Shown piece by piece: positions 43,042 through 51,661 of a stretch of 64,000 nucleotides of DNA (within the stretch, counting starts at the first letter, position 1; each line of letters begins with the position of its first letter). The stretch is from Methanoculleus sp. (GTDB lineage Archaea > Halobacteriota > Methanomicrobia > Methanomicrobiales > Methanoculleaceae). The stretch is taken from positions 1 through 64,000 of the forward strand of contig NZ_JAJGBK010000019.1 in the NCBI RefSeq assembly GCF_020696975.1, written 5' to 3'. The position numbers and the translations under genes were made by a program. The notes under the pieces are model-generated. The model did no database searches. It was not told the DNA's origin and saw nothing but the letters and a program-made list of their open reading frames with translations.

Positions 43042-44781
43042 GTGAAGTTTGCAACCCTCGCCTCCTGCTTTGGGCGGCTCGAGTCGACACCGTCCCGGAA
43101 CGGCATGATCGCGCTCCTCGCCCGGCTGCTTGCCGGGGCGGCCCTGGACGAGATCGGGATCGTCTGCTACTTCGTGCTCGGGGAGATCGCGCCCGGCTAC
43201 AGCGCTGTGAACCTGGGCGTCGGGGACCGGACCGTGGCGGCGGCGATTGCTCTTGCGGCCGGGACTGATCTCTCCGACGTCGAGGCGGCGGTGCGCGAGA
43301 CCGGCGACTACGGCGACACCGCCGCCCGGCTGATCGAGGCACCTGCCACGGGGTACCTCTCGGTCCTCGACGTCTACCGCGGTCTCTCCCGGATCGCCCA
43401 TGCCTCCGGCCCGGGCTCGGCCGAGGAGAAGAAGGCCATCCTCGCCCGGCTGCTTACCGCCGCGCCGCCCCCGGAACGGCGCTACCTGGTCCGGCTCGCC
43501 GCCGGAGAGATGCGGCTTGGTGTCGGGGAGATGACCATACTCGACGCTCTGGCGGAGGGGTTCCTGGGGTCGAAGGCGGAGCGCCCGGCTCTCGAACACG
43601 CCTACAACATCTCCTCCGATATCGGTCTCGTGGCCCGGACGCTTCTTGAGGTGGGCCTGCCCGGGGTCCGGGCGATCACCGTCACCCTTCATCGCCCCAT
43701 CCGGCCGATGCTCACCCAGCGGGTCGGCCGGATATCGGAGATCTTTGAACGGATCGGCTCTCCCGTCATCGCCGTCGAGGAGAAGTACGACGGCGAGCGG
43801 GTTCAGGCGCACAAGGACGGCGACGACGTCACCCTCTTCTCGCGGCGGCTGACCGACGTCACCGCCCAGTACCCCGACATCGTCCGCCACGTCCGGCGAT
43901 GCGTCGTGGCCGATACGGCAATCCTCGACGGCGAAGCGGTTGCGTTCGACCACGCGGCCGGGACCTACCTTCCTTTCCAGACGCTGATGCGGCGGCGCCG
44001 GAAGCACCGGGTCAGCGAGGTCGCGGGTGAGATCCCCGCGACCTACCGGGCCTTCGACCTCCTCTACGCGAACGGCGAGTCCTATCTCCACCAAAGTTAC
44101 CCCGACCGCCGGGCGAGGCTCGAGGAGGTCCTTCGCCGCGACGACCACATCTCCCCCGCCGACCGGATCGTGACGGGGGATACTGACGGGATCACGGAGT
44201 TCTACCTCGCCTGCATCGAGCGGGGGCTTGAGGGGATCGTCTGCAAGTCATGTGCGGACGACTCGTTCTACCGGGCGGGGGCGCGGGAGTGGCAGTGGAT
44301 CAAGTGGAAGCGCGATTACGCTCCCGGAATCTCCGATACCCTCGATCTCGTCATCGTCGGCGGCAACGCCGGGCGGGGGAGACGGGCCGGGACCTACGGC
44401 TCGGTCCTCTGCGCCGCCTACAACCACGAGGAGGACCTCTTCCAGACGGTCTGCGGTATGGGGACGGGGTTCTCGGACCGGGACCTCGCGGATCTTCCCG
44501 GCCGGCTTGCCGGGGCGAGGGTGGACCGGGAGCCGGCGCGGGTGATGGTGAACCCGCCGGCGGTGCCCGACTTCTGGTTTGCGCCGCACCAGGTCGTCGA
44601 GGTGCTGGGCCTTGAGATCACCGAGAGCCCGGTCCATACCTGCAACTGGGACCCGGCGCGGCGGCGGGGGCTTGCCCTGCGGTTCCCACGGTTCGTGCGG
44701 TGGCGGGACGAAAAAAGCCCGGAACAGGCGACGACGACCGCCGAGGTCGCGGCGATCTTTGGCCGGCAGCGGGAGGTGTAG
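43042..44781 (+). CDS. lig: ATP-dependent DNA ligase
   Basis: This roughly 579-residue enzyme seals nicks in replication and repair. It has an N-terminal DNA-binding domain (KFATLASCFGRLESTPSRN), the adenylated lysine near residue 248 in the motif EEKYDGERVQAHK, and the downstream motifs IAYEAVAFDH-type (ILDGEAVAFD), GLEGIVCKSC and WQWIKWKRDY. I prefer the GTG at 43042, which gives the usual archaeal N terminus, over the GTG at 43024. Neither has a strong ribosome-binding site. It is followed 5 bases later by polX, making a repair operon. Confidence 0.94.
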   Translation: MKFATLASCFGRLESTPSRNGMIALLARLLAGAALDEIGIVCYFVLGEIAPGYSAVNLGVGDRTVAAAIALAAGTDLSDVEAAVRETGDYGDTAARLIEAPATGYLSVLDVYRGLSRIAHASGPGSAEEKKAILARLLTAAPPPERRYLVRLAAGEMRLGVGEMTILDALAEGFLGSKAERPALEHAYNISSDIGLVARTLLEVGLPGVRAITVTLHRPIRPMLTQRVGRISEIFERIGSPVIAVEEKYDGERVQAHKDGDDVTLFSRRLTDVTAQYPDIVRHVRRCVVADTAILDGEAVAFDHAAGTYLPFQTLMRRRRKHRVSEVAGEIPATYRAFDLLYANGESYLHQSYPDRRARLEEVLRRDDHISPADRIVTGDTDGITEFYLACIERGLEGIVCKSCADDSFYRAGAREWQWIKWKRDYAPGISDTLDLVIVGGNAGRGRRAGTYGSVLCAAYNHEEDLFQTVCGMGTGFSDRDLADLPGRLAGARVDREPARVMVNPPAVPDFWFAPHQVVEVLGLEITESPVHTCNWDPARRRGLALRFPRFVRWRDEKSPEQATTTAEVAAIFGRQREV

Positions 44782-44785
44782 CGGC

Positions 44786-46519
44786 ATGGAGACGCTCTCA
44801 CGGGTGACCAACATCGAGGTCGCGGCGATCCTCTACGAGGTCGCCGATCTCTTGGAGATCAAGGGTGTCCGGTTCAAGCCGCAGGCATATCGCCGGGCGG
44901 CGCAGGCGATCGAGACGCTGCCGGAGGATATCGGCGACATCGCGCGGAGAGGGGACCTCGATGATATCCCCGGGGTGGGGAAGGGCATCGCCGGAAAGGT
45001 CCGCGAGATCGTCGAGACCGGCAGTCTCGGGTATCTTGCCACCCTTTGCGAGGAACTCCCCGAGGGCGTGCAGTACCTGACCCGGCTTCCCGGGATCGGG
45101 CCGAAGAAGGCGATCGCGCTTTCCCGGGAACTCGGGGTCCGGACCGTCGACGACCTGGAGGCGGCGGCGTTGGCCGGCCGGATCCGGGACCTGCCCGGGT
45201 TTGCCGAGAAGACGGAGGCGAACATCCTGGCAAGCATCCAGGCGAGCCGGGCGGCACAGGAACGCCGTCTCCTCGGGCAGATCCTCCCCGTCGCCCGGGA
45301 TATTGAGAAGCGGCTTCGCTCGCTATCCAGCGTCGGGCAGGTCAGCCTCGCCGGGTCGATCCGCCGCAGAAAGGAGACGATCGGGGACGTCGACATCCTC
45401 GCGACCTCCCCGGACCCTAAAGAGGTGATGGAGGTCTTCGCCACCCTCCCCGGGGTCGAGCGGGTCCTCGCCCGGGGGACGACCAAGACATCGGTGGTCC
45501 TCGCGACCGGGATCCAGGTCGATCTCCGTGTGGTGGAGGACGGGCATTTCGGGGCCGCTCTCCAGTACTTCACCGGGTCAAAAGAGCATAACATCGCGAT
45601 GCGGAAGCTCGCGATCGCGCGGAACTGGCGGCTGAACGAGTACGGGCTCACGGACCTTGCGAGCGGCCGGACGATCGCGGGTGAGGATGAGGCCGGGGTC
45701 TACCGGGCCCTCGGGCTTGCCTGGATCGAGCCGGAACTCCGGGAGGACCGGGGCGAGATCGAGGCCGCCCGGGCCGGGACGCTGCCCGACCTGGTCGGCT
45801 ACGACGCGGTCCGGGGCGACCTCCATGTCCACACCCGCTGGAGCGAGGGCGCCCACTCCATTGAGGAGATGGCGGAGGCGGCACGGGCGCTCGACTACGA
45901 GTATATCGCCATATGCGACCATGCAGAGAGCCTGCATATCGCCCGCGGCCTCTCCCCCGAACGCCTGGCCGACCAGGTCCGCGAGATCGAGCGGATCAAC
46001 CGGGCGGCTGACGGCGAGTTCACCCTCCTCTCCGGGACCGAGTGCAACATCGGTATGGACGGCACGGTCGACCTCCCGGACAGCATCCTCGCCGACCTCG
46101 ACGTCGTGGTTGCGAGCGTTCACTCGGGGTTCAAGCAGACCGAGGAGGAACTGACCGAACGCGTCATCACGGCGATGGGAAACGAGCACGTCGACATCAT
46201 CGGCCACCCGACGGGACGGATCCTTCTTGCGCGGGAGCCCTACCGGATCAACCTCCCGGCGGTCTTTGACGCCGCGGCAACGCTCGGCGTCCTGATGGAG
46301 ATCAACGCCTTCCCGGGCAGGCTGGACCTCTCGGACGTCAACGCCCGCTCGGCGCGTGAGGCGGGGGTCCGGTTCTCGCTCGGGTCGGACGCGCATAACC
46401 GGGAGAACCTCCGCTTCATGGAGTTCGGGGTCGCGACCGCCCGGCGGGGGTGGCTCTCGGCCGGGGATATCGCGAACACCCGGCCGCTTTCGGAGTTGCG
46501 AAGACTGCTTCGGTCTTAG
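44786..46519 (+). CDS. polX: Family X DNA polymerase with C-terminal PHP domain
   Basis: This 577-residue repair polymerase has an N-terminal helix-hairpin-helix 8-kDa domain (LDDIPGVGKGIAGKVREIVE near residue 55; LPGIGPKKAIALSREL near residue 105), the polymerase catalytic strand GDVDILATS near residue 200 with metal-binding aspartates, and a C-terminal PHP phosphoesterase domain from about residue 343 (GDLHVHTRWSEGAHSIEEM, VVASVHSGFKQ, EINAFPGRLDLSD). It fills short gaps in base-excision repair; the PHP part can add 3'-5' exonuclease activity. It starts at the ATG at 44786, 8 bases after GGGAGGT, and is coupled to the ligase. Confidence 0.96.
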   Translation: METLSRVTNIEVAAILYEVADLLEIKGVRFKPQAYRRAAQAIETLPEDIGDIARRGDLDDIPGVGKGIAGKVREIVETGSLGYLATLCEELPEGVQYLTRLPGIGPKKAIALSRELGVRTVDDLEAAALAGRIRDLPGFAEKTEANILASIQASRAAQERRLLGQILPVARDIEKRLRSLSSVGQVSLAGSIRRRKETIGDVDILATSPDPKEVMEVFATLPGVERVLARGTTKTSVVLATGIQVDLRVVEDGHFGAALQYFTGSKEHNIAMRKLAIARNWRLNEYGLTDLASGRTIAGEDEAGVYRALGLAWIEPELREDRGEIEAARAGTLPDLVGYDAVRGDLHVHTRWSEGAHSIEEMAEAARALDYEYIAICDHAESLHIARGLSPERLADQVREIERINRAADGEFTLLSGTECNIGMDGTVDLPDSILADLDVVVASVHSGFKQTEEELTERVITAMGNEHVDIIGHPTGRILLAREPYRINLPAVFDAAATLGVLMEINAFPGRLDLSDVNARSAREAGVRFSLGSDAHNRENLRFMEFGVATARRGWLSAGDIANTRPLSELRRLLRS

Positions 46520-46523
46520 GGGG

Positions 46524-46979
46524 TTACCCGGCCGCCTGTTCCTGTACAGCCCTCACGATATCCACGAGCTGGATATCGAACGTCAGGGGTCTCCCGGCGA
46601 GGGGGTGGTTTGCGTCCAGCGTCACGGTCGACTCCGAGACGTCGCTGACGGTGACGATGGCGGCCCGGCCGTCCGGCTGCTGGATCTGGAGTTGCTGGCC
46701 CGGCTCGGGTTTGATCTCCTCGGGGAACTGTCCCCGGTCCACGGTGAGCGTCATGTCGTCACGGCGCGGACCGTATGCCTCTTCGGGCTGGATCGTGGCG
46801 GTCTTCGTCTCGCCCGGCTCCATGCCGACCACGACCCGCTCGAACCCGGATATGATCTCTCCGTTGCCGATGGTGAACTCCAGGGGTTCTCGCTCGGTTG
46901 AGGTGTCAAAGACCGTGCCATCTTCCAGTTTTCCGGTGTAGTGTACCTTGACGGTATCGCCTTCCTTTGCCTGTGCCAT
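46524..46979 (-). CDS. FKBP-type peptidyl-prolyl isomerase, SlyD-like
   Basis: This 151-residue protein has the FKBP core (GDTVKVHYTGKLEDGTVFDTS at the start, then FTIGNGEIISGFERVVVGME) with an insert-in-flap domain (YGPRRDDMTLTVDRGQFPEE) and the closing strand LTFDIQLVDI. This matches the archaeal SlyD/FKBP26-like group, which combines isomerase and chaperone action. It has no signal peptide, so it is cytoplasmic. It converges with polX with a 4-base gap. Upstream lies 135 bases to the FkbM-type gene. Confidence 0.95.
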   Translation of the reverse strand: MAQAKEGDTVKVHYTGKLEDGTVFDTSTEREPLEFTIGNGEIISGFERVVVGMEPGETKTATIQPEEAYGPRRDDMTLTVDRGQFPEEIKPEPGQQLQIQQPDGRAAIVTVSDVSESTVTLDANHPLAGRPLTFDIQLVDIVRAVQEQAAG

Positions 46980-47114
46980 ACTGCTTCACCGGCGGGGTGG
47001 TGATCCCGGGCTCCTATTTATGGGTGCCGGCCGGGCCCGGATCGCGGGTGTCTGGCGCGATCTCGTGATATTTTCGGGTCGTTGCGGTCCGGAGGCGAGG
47101 TGGTCGCGGGGCCG

Positions 47115-47756
47115 TCACCGATCGCTCTTCCGGACGGCGTGCAGGACCCCCATCACGCCCTTCACGTCGTAGCCGGGTGTCCGGTCGATCGTAAAATCGT
47201 AGTGTTCCCCGATGTAGTCGAGGAGCGTGCGGTTCATCGGCCCCCCGATCGGGGGCATGTGGAGTTCCATCTCGATCCGGCGGACCCCGTCGAGGTCTTC
47301 GGGCCGGATGGACCACTCCGCCCCTTCGCAGTCGCACTTCAGGAAGTCGCAGCCTCCGGCCATCGCGGCGATCGCCCCGAGGGAATGGGTCGTCACGGTG
47401 ACGGTCCCGCTCCCCCAGGTGATCCGCTCCTTCTCCCCGTTGCCGAGCGCCCCGCCGATCACCGTGACGTCCACACCGTTTGCCCGGACGTTCTCGCGGA
47501 GGGCTTGCGCCAGGACGGGTTCGACTGCTAGAACGTGGCGTGACCGCCGGGCGGCACGGATGCAGAACGCACCGACGTTCGCCCCGATATCGATGACGAT
47601 GTCGTCCGGCCGGATATCGTCGAAGTGGTACTCGCCGATGATGTAGACGGCGTCGGTTCCGTCCGGCATCCTCCTGAAGGTTACGCCGTCGTGGGTGATG
47701 ACCGGGGGCGGGCATCCGGAACCGCCGTCCGTTTTCGGGGCATCTATTCGGTACAT
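47115..47756 (-). CDS. FkbM-family methyltransferase-like protein
   Basis: This 213-residue protein has the SAM-binding motif VIDIGANVGAFCIRAARRS near residue 54, an acidic end of the second strand in AVEP, and FLKCDCEGAEWSIRPEDLDG near residue 140, typical of FkbM-type O-methyltransferases. The acceptor is unknown; many act on sugars or glycolipids. It is divergent from treT across a 318-base promoter region and 135 bases upstream of the FKBP gene on the same strand. CATATAG near 47787 may be its TATA box. Confidence 0.85.
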   Translation of the reverse strand: MYRIDAPKTDGGSGCPPPVITHDGVTFRRMPDGTDAVYIIGEYHFDDIRPDDIVIDIGANVGAFCIRAARRSRHVLAVEPVLAQALRENVRANGVDVTVIGGALGNGEKERITWGSGTVTVTTHSLGAIAAMAGGCDFLKCDCEGAEWSIRPEDLDGVRRIEMELHMPPIGGPMNRTLLDYIGEHYDFTIDRTPGYDVKGVMGVLHAVRKSDR

Positions 47757-48074
47757 TGTGCTGGATAATGTTGGGATTGCGGTCTATATGGGCGTTTCTC
47801 CCACGGATTGCCTTGGCGCTCCGGCTCATCGGGGCTCTTGCGCTCCCCCGTCCAGCGCCGTCCGGGCGGCCCGGAATGGTGCTCTTTTATTAACCTTTTT
47901 CGTCTCATACTCCTCGGCGCTGCATGGCGTTAATCCCTTTTATGTCCGGGATAATCGCTGTATGACCGTGAGGCTCGATTATAAATCACATTTTTATATA
48001 CATATCTTTATAAAATTGGGTGCACAGATGCTCTATGTAGTAGTCTCCACACGACCTTTGAGGGGTGAACTGCG
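47757..48074. promoter_or_regulatory. Divergent promoter region between the FkbM-type gene and treT
   Basis: No gene is seen in these 318 bases. On the plus strand TTTTTATATACATA (47991-48004) and CTTTATAAAATTG (48006-48018) are strong TATA candidates, giving a leader of roughly 40-60 bases before treT with GAGGGGTGA as ribosome-binding site. On the minus strand CATATAG near 47787-47793 suits the FkbM-type gene. The long AT-rich left-over (47880-47960) includes TTTTATTAACC and could hold a further site. Confidence 0.55.
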
Positions 48075-49346
48075 ATGGCCTACATGGACGGAATAACCTG
48101 CATCTGCGATAACGGCCGGACGCTCGAGGACCACCGGCCCATCGTCGGCGACGATGTCATCTCCGAGATCCACCGCAAGGCGGCGGGGCTCCAGGGAAAA
48201 CGGGTCCTCCACGTGAACTCGACCTACCAGAGCGGCGGCGTAGCGGAGATGATCCTCTCGCTGGTTCCGCTCATGAACGACGTCGGGATCAAGACGCAAT
48301 GGAACATCTTGAACGGCGAGGGTGACTTCTTCACGATCACCAAGAACTTCCATAACGCGCTCCAGGGGCAGGCGATCGCGTTCTCAAACGAGGCGAAGGA
48401 CCTCTACGTCAGGACGAACGAGTCCTTCTCCGGCCGGATGACGATCGACCACGACCTGGTCGTCATCCACGACCCCCAGCCCCTGCCCCTGATCCGGTTC
48501 TACAGGAAGGCCCAGCCCTGGGTCTGGCGGTGCCACGTCGACCTCTCGAACCCGAACCCCGACCTCTGGGCGTTCCTCAAGGACTTCGTCCTCGGCTACG
48601 ACCGGATGGTCATATCGCACGAGGAGTACCGGCGGGCGGGTATGCCGATGGAGCAGTGGATCTGCCGGCCGGCGATCGATCCCCTCTCGGAGAAGAACCG
48701 CGACCTCTCTGATGCGGAGATCCAGGGCCTCCTTGAAAAATACAACGTCCCGATCGACAAACCGCTGATCACCCAGATCTCGCGGTTCGATAAGTGGAAG
48801 GACCCCGAGGGCGTCGTCGACGTCTTCATGCAGGTGAAGAAGCATGTCGACTGCCGGCTGATCCTCTGCGGGAGCATGGCCCCCGACGACCCTGAAGGCT
48901 GGGCGATCTACCGGCGGGTCGAGGAGAAGGCGCGTTCCCTCATCGAGGCCGGCGACGTCATCCTGATCACCGCTGAAGACCATCTGCTGGTCAACGCTCT
49001 CCAGCGGGTCTCGTGCGTCATCCTCCAGAAGTCGCTCCGCGAGGGGTTCGGGCTGACCGTCACCGAGGGGCTCTGGAAGGGCAGGCCGGTCATCGCCTCC
49101 CGCGTCGGCGGGATCCCGCTCCAGATCGAGGACGGCGAGACCGGGTTCCTCCTCGATCCGACCGATACGGAAGGATTTGCCTGGCGGATCCGGCAGGTTC
49201 TCGAGAACCCGGAACTCGGGGAGCGGCTCGGCCGTGCCGGCAGAGAGCACGTCCGGCAACACTTCCTGATCACCCGCCTCCTCTCCGACTACCTGGATAT
49301 GCTCACCGCAGAACTCATACCCCCGGCCGATGGGGAGGCGTGCTAA
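48075..49346 (+). CDS. treT: Trehalose synthase, glycosyltransferring (TreT), GT4 family
   Basis: This 423-residue GT4 glycosyltransferase makes trehalose from an NDP-glucose and glucose. Near the N terminus it has the TreT pattern KRVLHVNSTYQSGGVAEMIL and LVPLMNDVGIKTQWNI; the C-terminal nucleotide-sugar site is QKSLREGFGLTVTEGLWKG near residue 315 (the E-x7-E pair), with GRPVIASRVGGIPLQ. Trehalose is a compatible solute, so the gene should support osmotic or thermal protection. The ATG follows GAGGGGTGA. Confidence 0.93.
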   Translation: MAYMDGITCICDNGRTLEDHRPIVGDDVISEIHRKAAGLQGKRVLHVNSTYQSGGVAEMILSLVPLMNDVGIKTQWNILNGEGDFFTITKNFHNALQGQAIAFSNEAKDLYVRTNESFSGRMTIDHDLVVIHDPQPLPLIRFYRKAQPWVWRCHVDLSNPNPDLWAFLKDFVLGYDRMVISHEEYRRAGMPMEQWICRPAIDPLSEKNRDLSDAEIQGLLEKYNVPIDKPLITQISRFDKWKDPEGVVDVFMQVKKHVDCRLILCGSMAPDDPEGWAIYRRVEEKARSLIEAGDVILITAEDHLLVNALQRVSCVILQKSLREGFGLTVTEGLWKGRPVIASRVGGIPLQIEDGETGFLLDPTDTEGFAWRIRQVLENPELGERLGRAGREHVRQHFLITRLLSDYLDMLTAELIPPADGEAC

Positions 49347-49374
49347 AAAGAGGAGACGTTCCGGGTCCCCCACG

Positions 49375-49412
49375 GAGGGCGGGACCGTGGGTGGCATCCC
49401 ACGGCCGCCCTC
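49375..49412. other. Long hairpin, 15 base pairs with a two-base bulge
   Basis: GAGGGCGG, bulge GA, CCGTGGG, loop TGGCAT, then CCCACGG and CCGCCCTC. It starts 28 bases after the treT stop. No T-tract follows directly, since a second hairpin begins within four bases. Confidence 0.7.
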
Positions 49413-49415
49413 GTC

Positions 49416-49454
49416 CCGGGTGCCCGGCGGACTCGTATGGCTCCGGGCACCCGG
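49416..49454. other. Perfect 12-bp hairpin with 15-base loop
   Basis: CCGGGTGCCCGG (49416-49427) is the exact reverse complement of CCGGGCACCCGG (49443-49454). It directly follows the first hairpin. Confidence 0.75.
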
Positions 49455-49477
49455 TATATCAACCCCGGTTTATCCTG

Positions 49478-49510
49478 GGAAGGGGGCTTCGGGTCGATTT
49501 GCCCCCTTCC
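49478..49510. other. Perfect 10-bp hairpin with 13-base loop
   Basis: GGAAGGGGGC (49478-49487) pairs with GCCCCCTTCC (49501-49510). It is the third strong hairpin in a row after treT. Confidence 0.7.
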
Positions 49511-49974
49511 TCCCTGGTGCAAGGGCAGATGGCACAGATGGCTGGCAGAACCCGGGCAGGAGTTTGCAGACACACCTTCTCACCATATAGTATTGCGAGT
49601 ATGCGGGTCAAGGGCAGATAATTCTCGATATTTTTGATGGCGATGAGACTCCGGAAGATTCAGTGATTGCATCCATACCTGTTGACGTCATCACCCCCCA
49701 GACGATGACAACCTATGCGTCAGGCTATATAACAGTTTCTCACGACCGGGAACAGTGCTGCTACCCTGGGGAACTCCTCCGCACTTCGGGTTGCCGTGAG
49801 GTGCTTTCGCCGGTCCGCACCCCATGAGGTTCTGGTATCAGGAAAAGTATTCTGGCTCTGTGACGGTCCAATTCCATGGCCGTTCGAGGCCGGTTCGAGT
49901 TTGCCATTACATTGCACCGTCCCGGCAAAATAGGTCTCTGGAACCGGCCCCGCCCAGGACCGGTCTGAATCTTC

Positions 49975-51570
49975 TTACTGCCCGTCGGGTGCTCCGATGA
50001 TCTCGATCGGCCGGGTCAGCCTGACCCGTGCGATGGTCTTCCCCTTCATCCCCTCGACGATCTGGTCTGCGAACTCGAGCGGGACGTCGACGGTCGAGTA
50101 GGTGTCGTAGATGTTGATCGCACCGATGGCGCTGCCGGGAATCCCGGTCTCGCCCGCGAGCGCCCCGACAATATCCTTCGGCCGGATCTGGTGCTCTCGC
50201 CCGACCGGGATCCTGAGGAGAGCCAGCCCCGGGACCGGCCTGATATCCTGCGGCAGGCCCTGGCCCCGCTCGGCCGGGCCGCCACTCAGTTCCAGTTTCA
50301 GGAGGGCCGCGGCAACCTCAAGCGAGGTATAGTCCTCGGCGATGATCCGTTCGACGAGGTTCACGTAGCGCTCGAGGTCGCCCTCGTTTATGACGTGCTG
50401 CACCCGGTCGATCAGTTTCCGCGTCCGGCTCTCCTCGACGTCTCCCTGGGTCGGGAGCGGGATCCGGGCGATCTTGATCTTCGTGTAGTTCTGGATCGTC
50501 CGGAGCTTGAAGTACTCCTTCGGGCCCACGAACGTCACGGCCCGGCCGGTTCGCCCGGCACGTGCCGTCCGACCGATCCGGTGGATATAGTACTCGATAT
50601 CCTGCGGGACGTCGTAGTTGATGACCAGGTCGACGTCCTCGACGTCGATGCCCCGGGCGGCGACGTCGGTCGCGACCAGGATATCGATCGTCCCCGCACG
50701 GAACTTCGCCATCACCCGGTCGCGGAGGGTCTGCTTCATGTCGCCGTGGAGGCCTTCGGCGAAGTAACCCCGGGCCTGGAGATGGGTGGTCAGGTCGTCG
50801 ACGCCTTTTTTGGTGTTCGAGAAGACGAGGGTCAGATCGGGATCGTACATATCGAGCAGCCGGGAGAGGATCTCGAGTTTGTCGCGGCTCCGCACCTCGA
50901 GATAGAGCTGCTCGATCTGCGGGACGGTCACCTCACGGCGTGCGACCGATATGAACTCGGGGTCTTTCTGGAACTTCTTTGAGATGTCCAGGATGGGTTT
51001 AGGGAGGGTGGCCGAGAAGAGGACCGTCTGCCGTTTAGCCGGGGTCTCATCGAGGATCTTCTCGATATCCTCGCGAAAGCCCATGTCAAGCATCTGGTCC
51101 GCCTCGTCGAGGACGACCAGATGCACGCCGGCAAACGAGAGGGTGCCGCGGTCGAGGTGGTCGAGCACCCGGCCGGGTGTCCCGACGACGATCTGGACAC
51201 CGCGTTGTAGTGCCTTGAACTGTCGGTCGATCGGCTGACCCCCGTAGATCGGGAGAATGCTGATCCCCTTATGGTATTTCGCCAGGCGGGCGAACTCCTC
51301 GGCCGTCTGGATGGCGAGTTCCCGGGTGGGAGAGAGGACGAGGACCTGGGTCTCCCGGCTATCGGGGTCAACCCGTTCGATCGCCGGGACGCCGAACGCC
51401 GCCGTCTTCCCGGTCCCGGTCTGCGCCTGGCCGGTCAGGTCACGTCCCCCGAGGATCGTGGGTATTGTGCGCATCTGGATGGGCGTGGGCTCCTCGAAAC
51501 CCATATCTTCTATTGCCCGGAGCGTCTGTTGCGATATATTGAGATCCTGGAAGGTAATGTTATTCTCCAT
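49975..51570 (-). CDS. DEAD-box RNA helicase with C-terminal DbpA-type RNA-binding domain
   Basis: This 531-residue helicase has the Q-motif region FEEPTPIQMRTIPTIL, Walker A AQTGTGKT, motif II VLDEADQMLD, motif III FSATLPKP, and motifs V and VI (ATDVAARGIDVEDVD; HRIGRTARAGRTG). The last 80 residues (RIPVGREHQIRPKDIVGALA, INIYDTYSTVDVPLEFA) form a DbpA RNA-binding domain, as in bacterial DeaD/CshA helicases that act in ribosome assembly and cold adaptation. It converges on the stem-loop-rich region, and treT lies beyond that. Confidence 0.96.
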   Translation of the reverse strand: MENNITFQDLNISQQTLRAIEDMGFEEPTPIQMRTIPTILGGRDLTGQAQTGTGKTAAFGVPAIERVDPDSRETQVLVLSPTRELAIQTAEEFARLAKYHKGISILPIYGGQPIDRQFKALQRGVQIVVGTPGRVLDHLDRGTLSFAGVHLVVLDEADQMLDMGFREDIEKILDETPAKRQTVLFSATLPKPILDISKKFQKDPEFISVARREVTVPQIEQLYLEVRSRDKLEILSRLLDMYDPDLTLVFSNTKKGVDDLTTHLQARGYFAEGLHGDMKQTLRDRVMAKFRAGTIDILVATDVAARGIDVEDVDLVINYDVPQDIEYYIHRIGRTARAGRTGRAVTFVGPKEYFKLRTIQNYTKIKIARIPLPTQGDVEESRTRKLIDRVQHVINEGDLERYVNLVERIIAEDYTSLEVAAALLKLELSGGPAERGQGLPQDIRPVPGLALLRIPVGREHQIRPKDIVGALAGETGIPGSAIGAINIYDTYSTVDVPLEFADQIVEGMKGKTIARVRLTRPIEIIGAPDGQ

Positions 51571-51661
51571 CTCCTCATCCCTTGGCGTTTATGCATCTTT
51601 ATATGTCGCATTGCGATGCCGTCCTGCAACGTATATCTCCTCTGCAGACGAACGTTCTGGA

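Larger units (their letters stand above)
49347..49974. other. 628-base region without a gene, rich in strong stem-loops
   Basis: No coding frame is convincing on either strand. The first 170 bases fold into three consecutive strong hairpins (49375-49412, 49416-49454, 49478-49510). A TATA-like GCTATATAAC at 49724-49733 faces right toward structured sequence ending near 49970. The region separates treT from the convergent helicase gene. Confidence 0.7.

Noticed and set aside
49437-49637. Small gene after treT
   Set aside because: It reads through two of the three hairpins, has no ribosome-binding site, and its translation is low-complexity.
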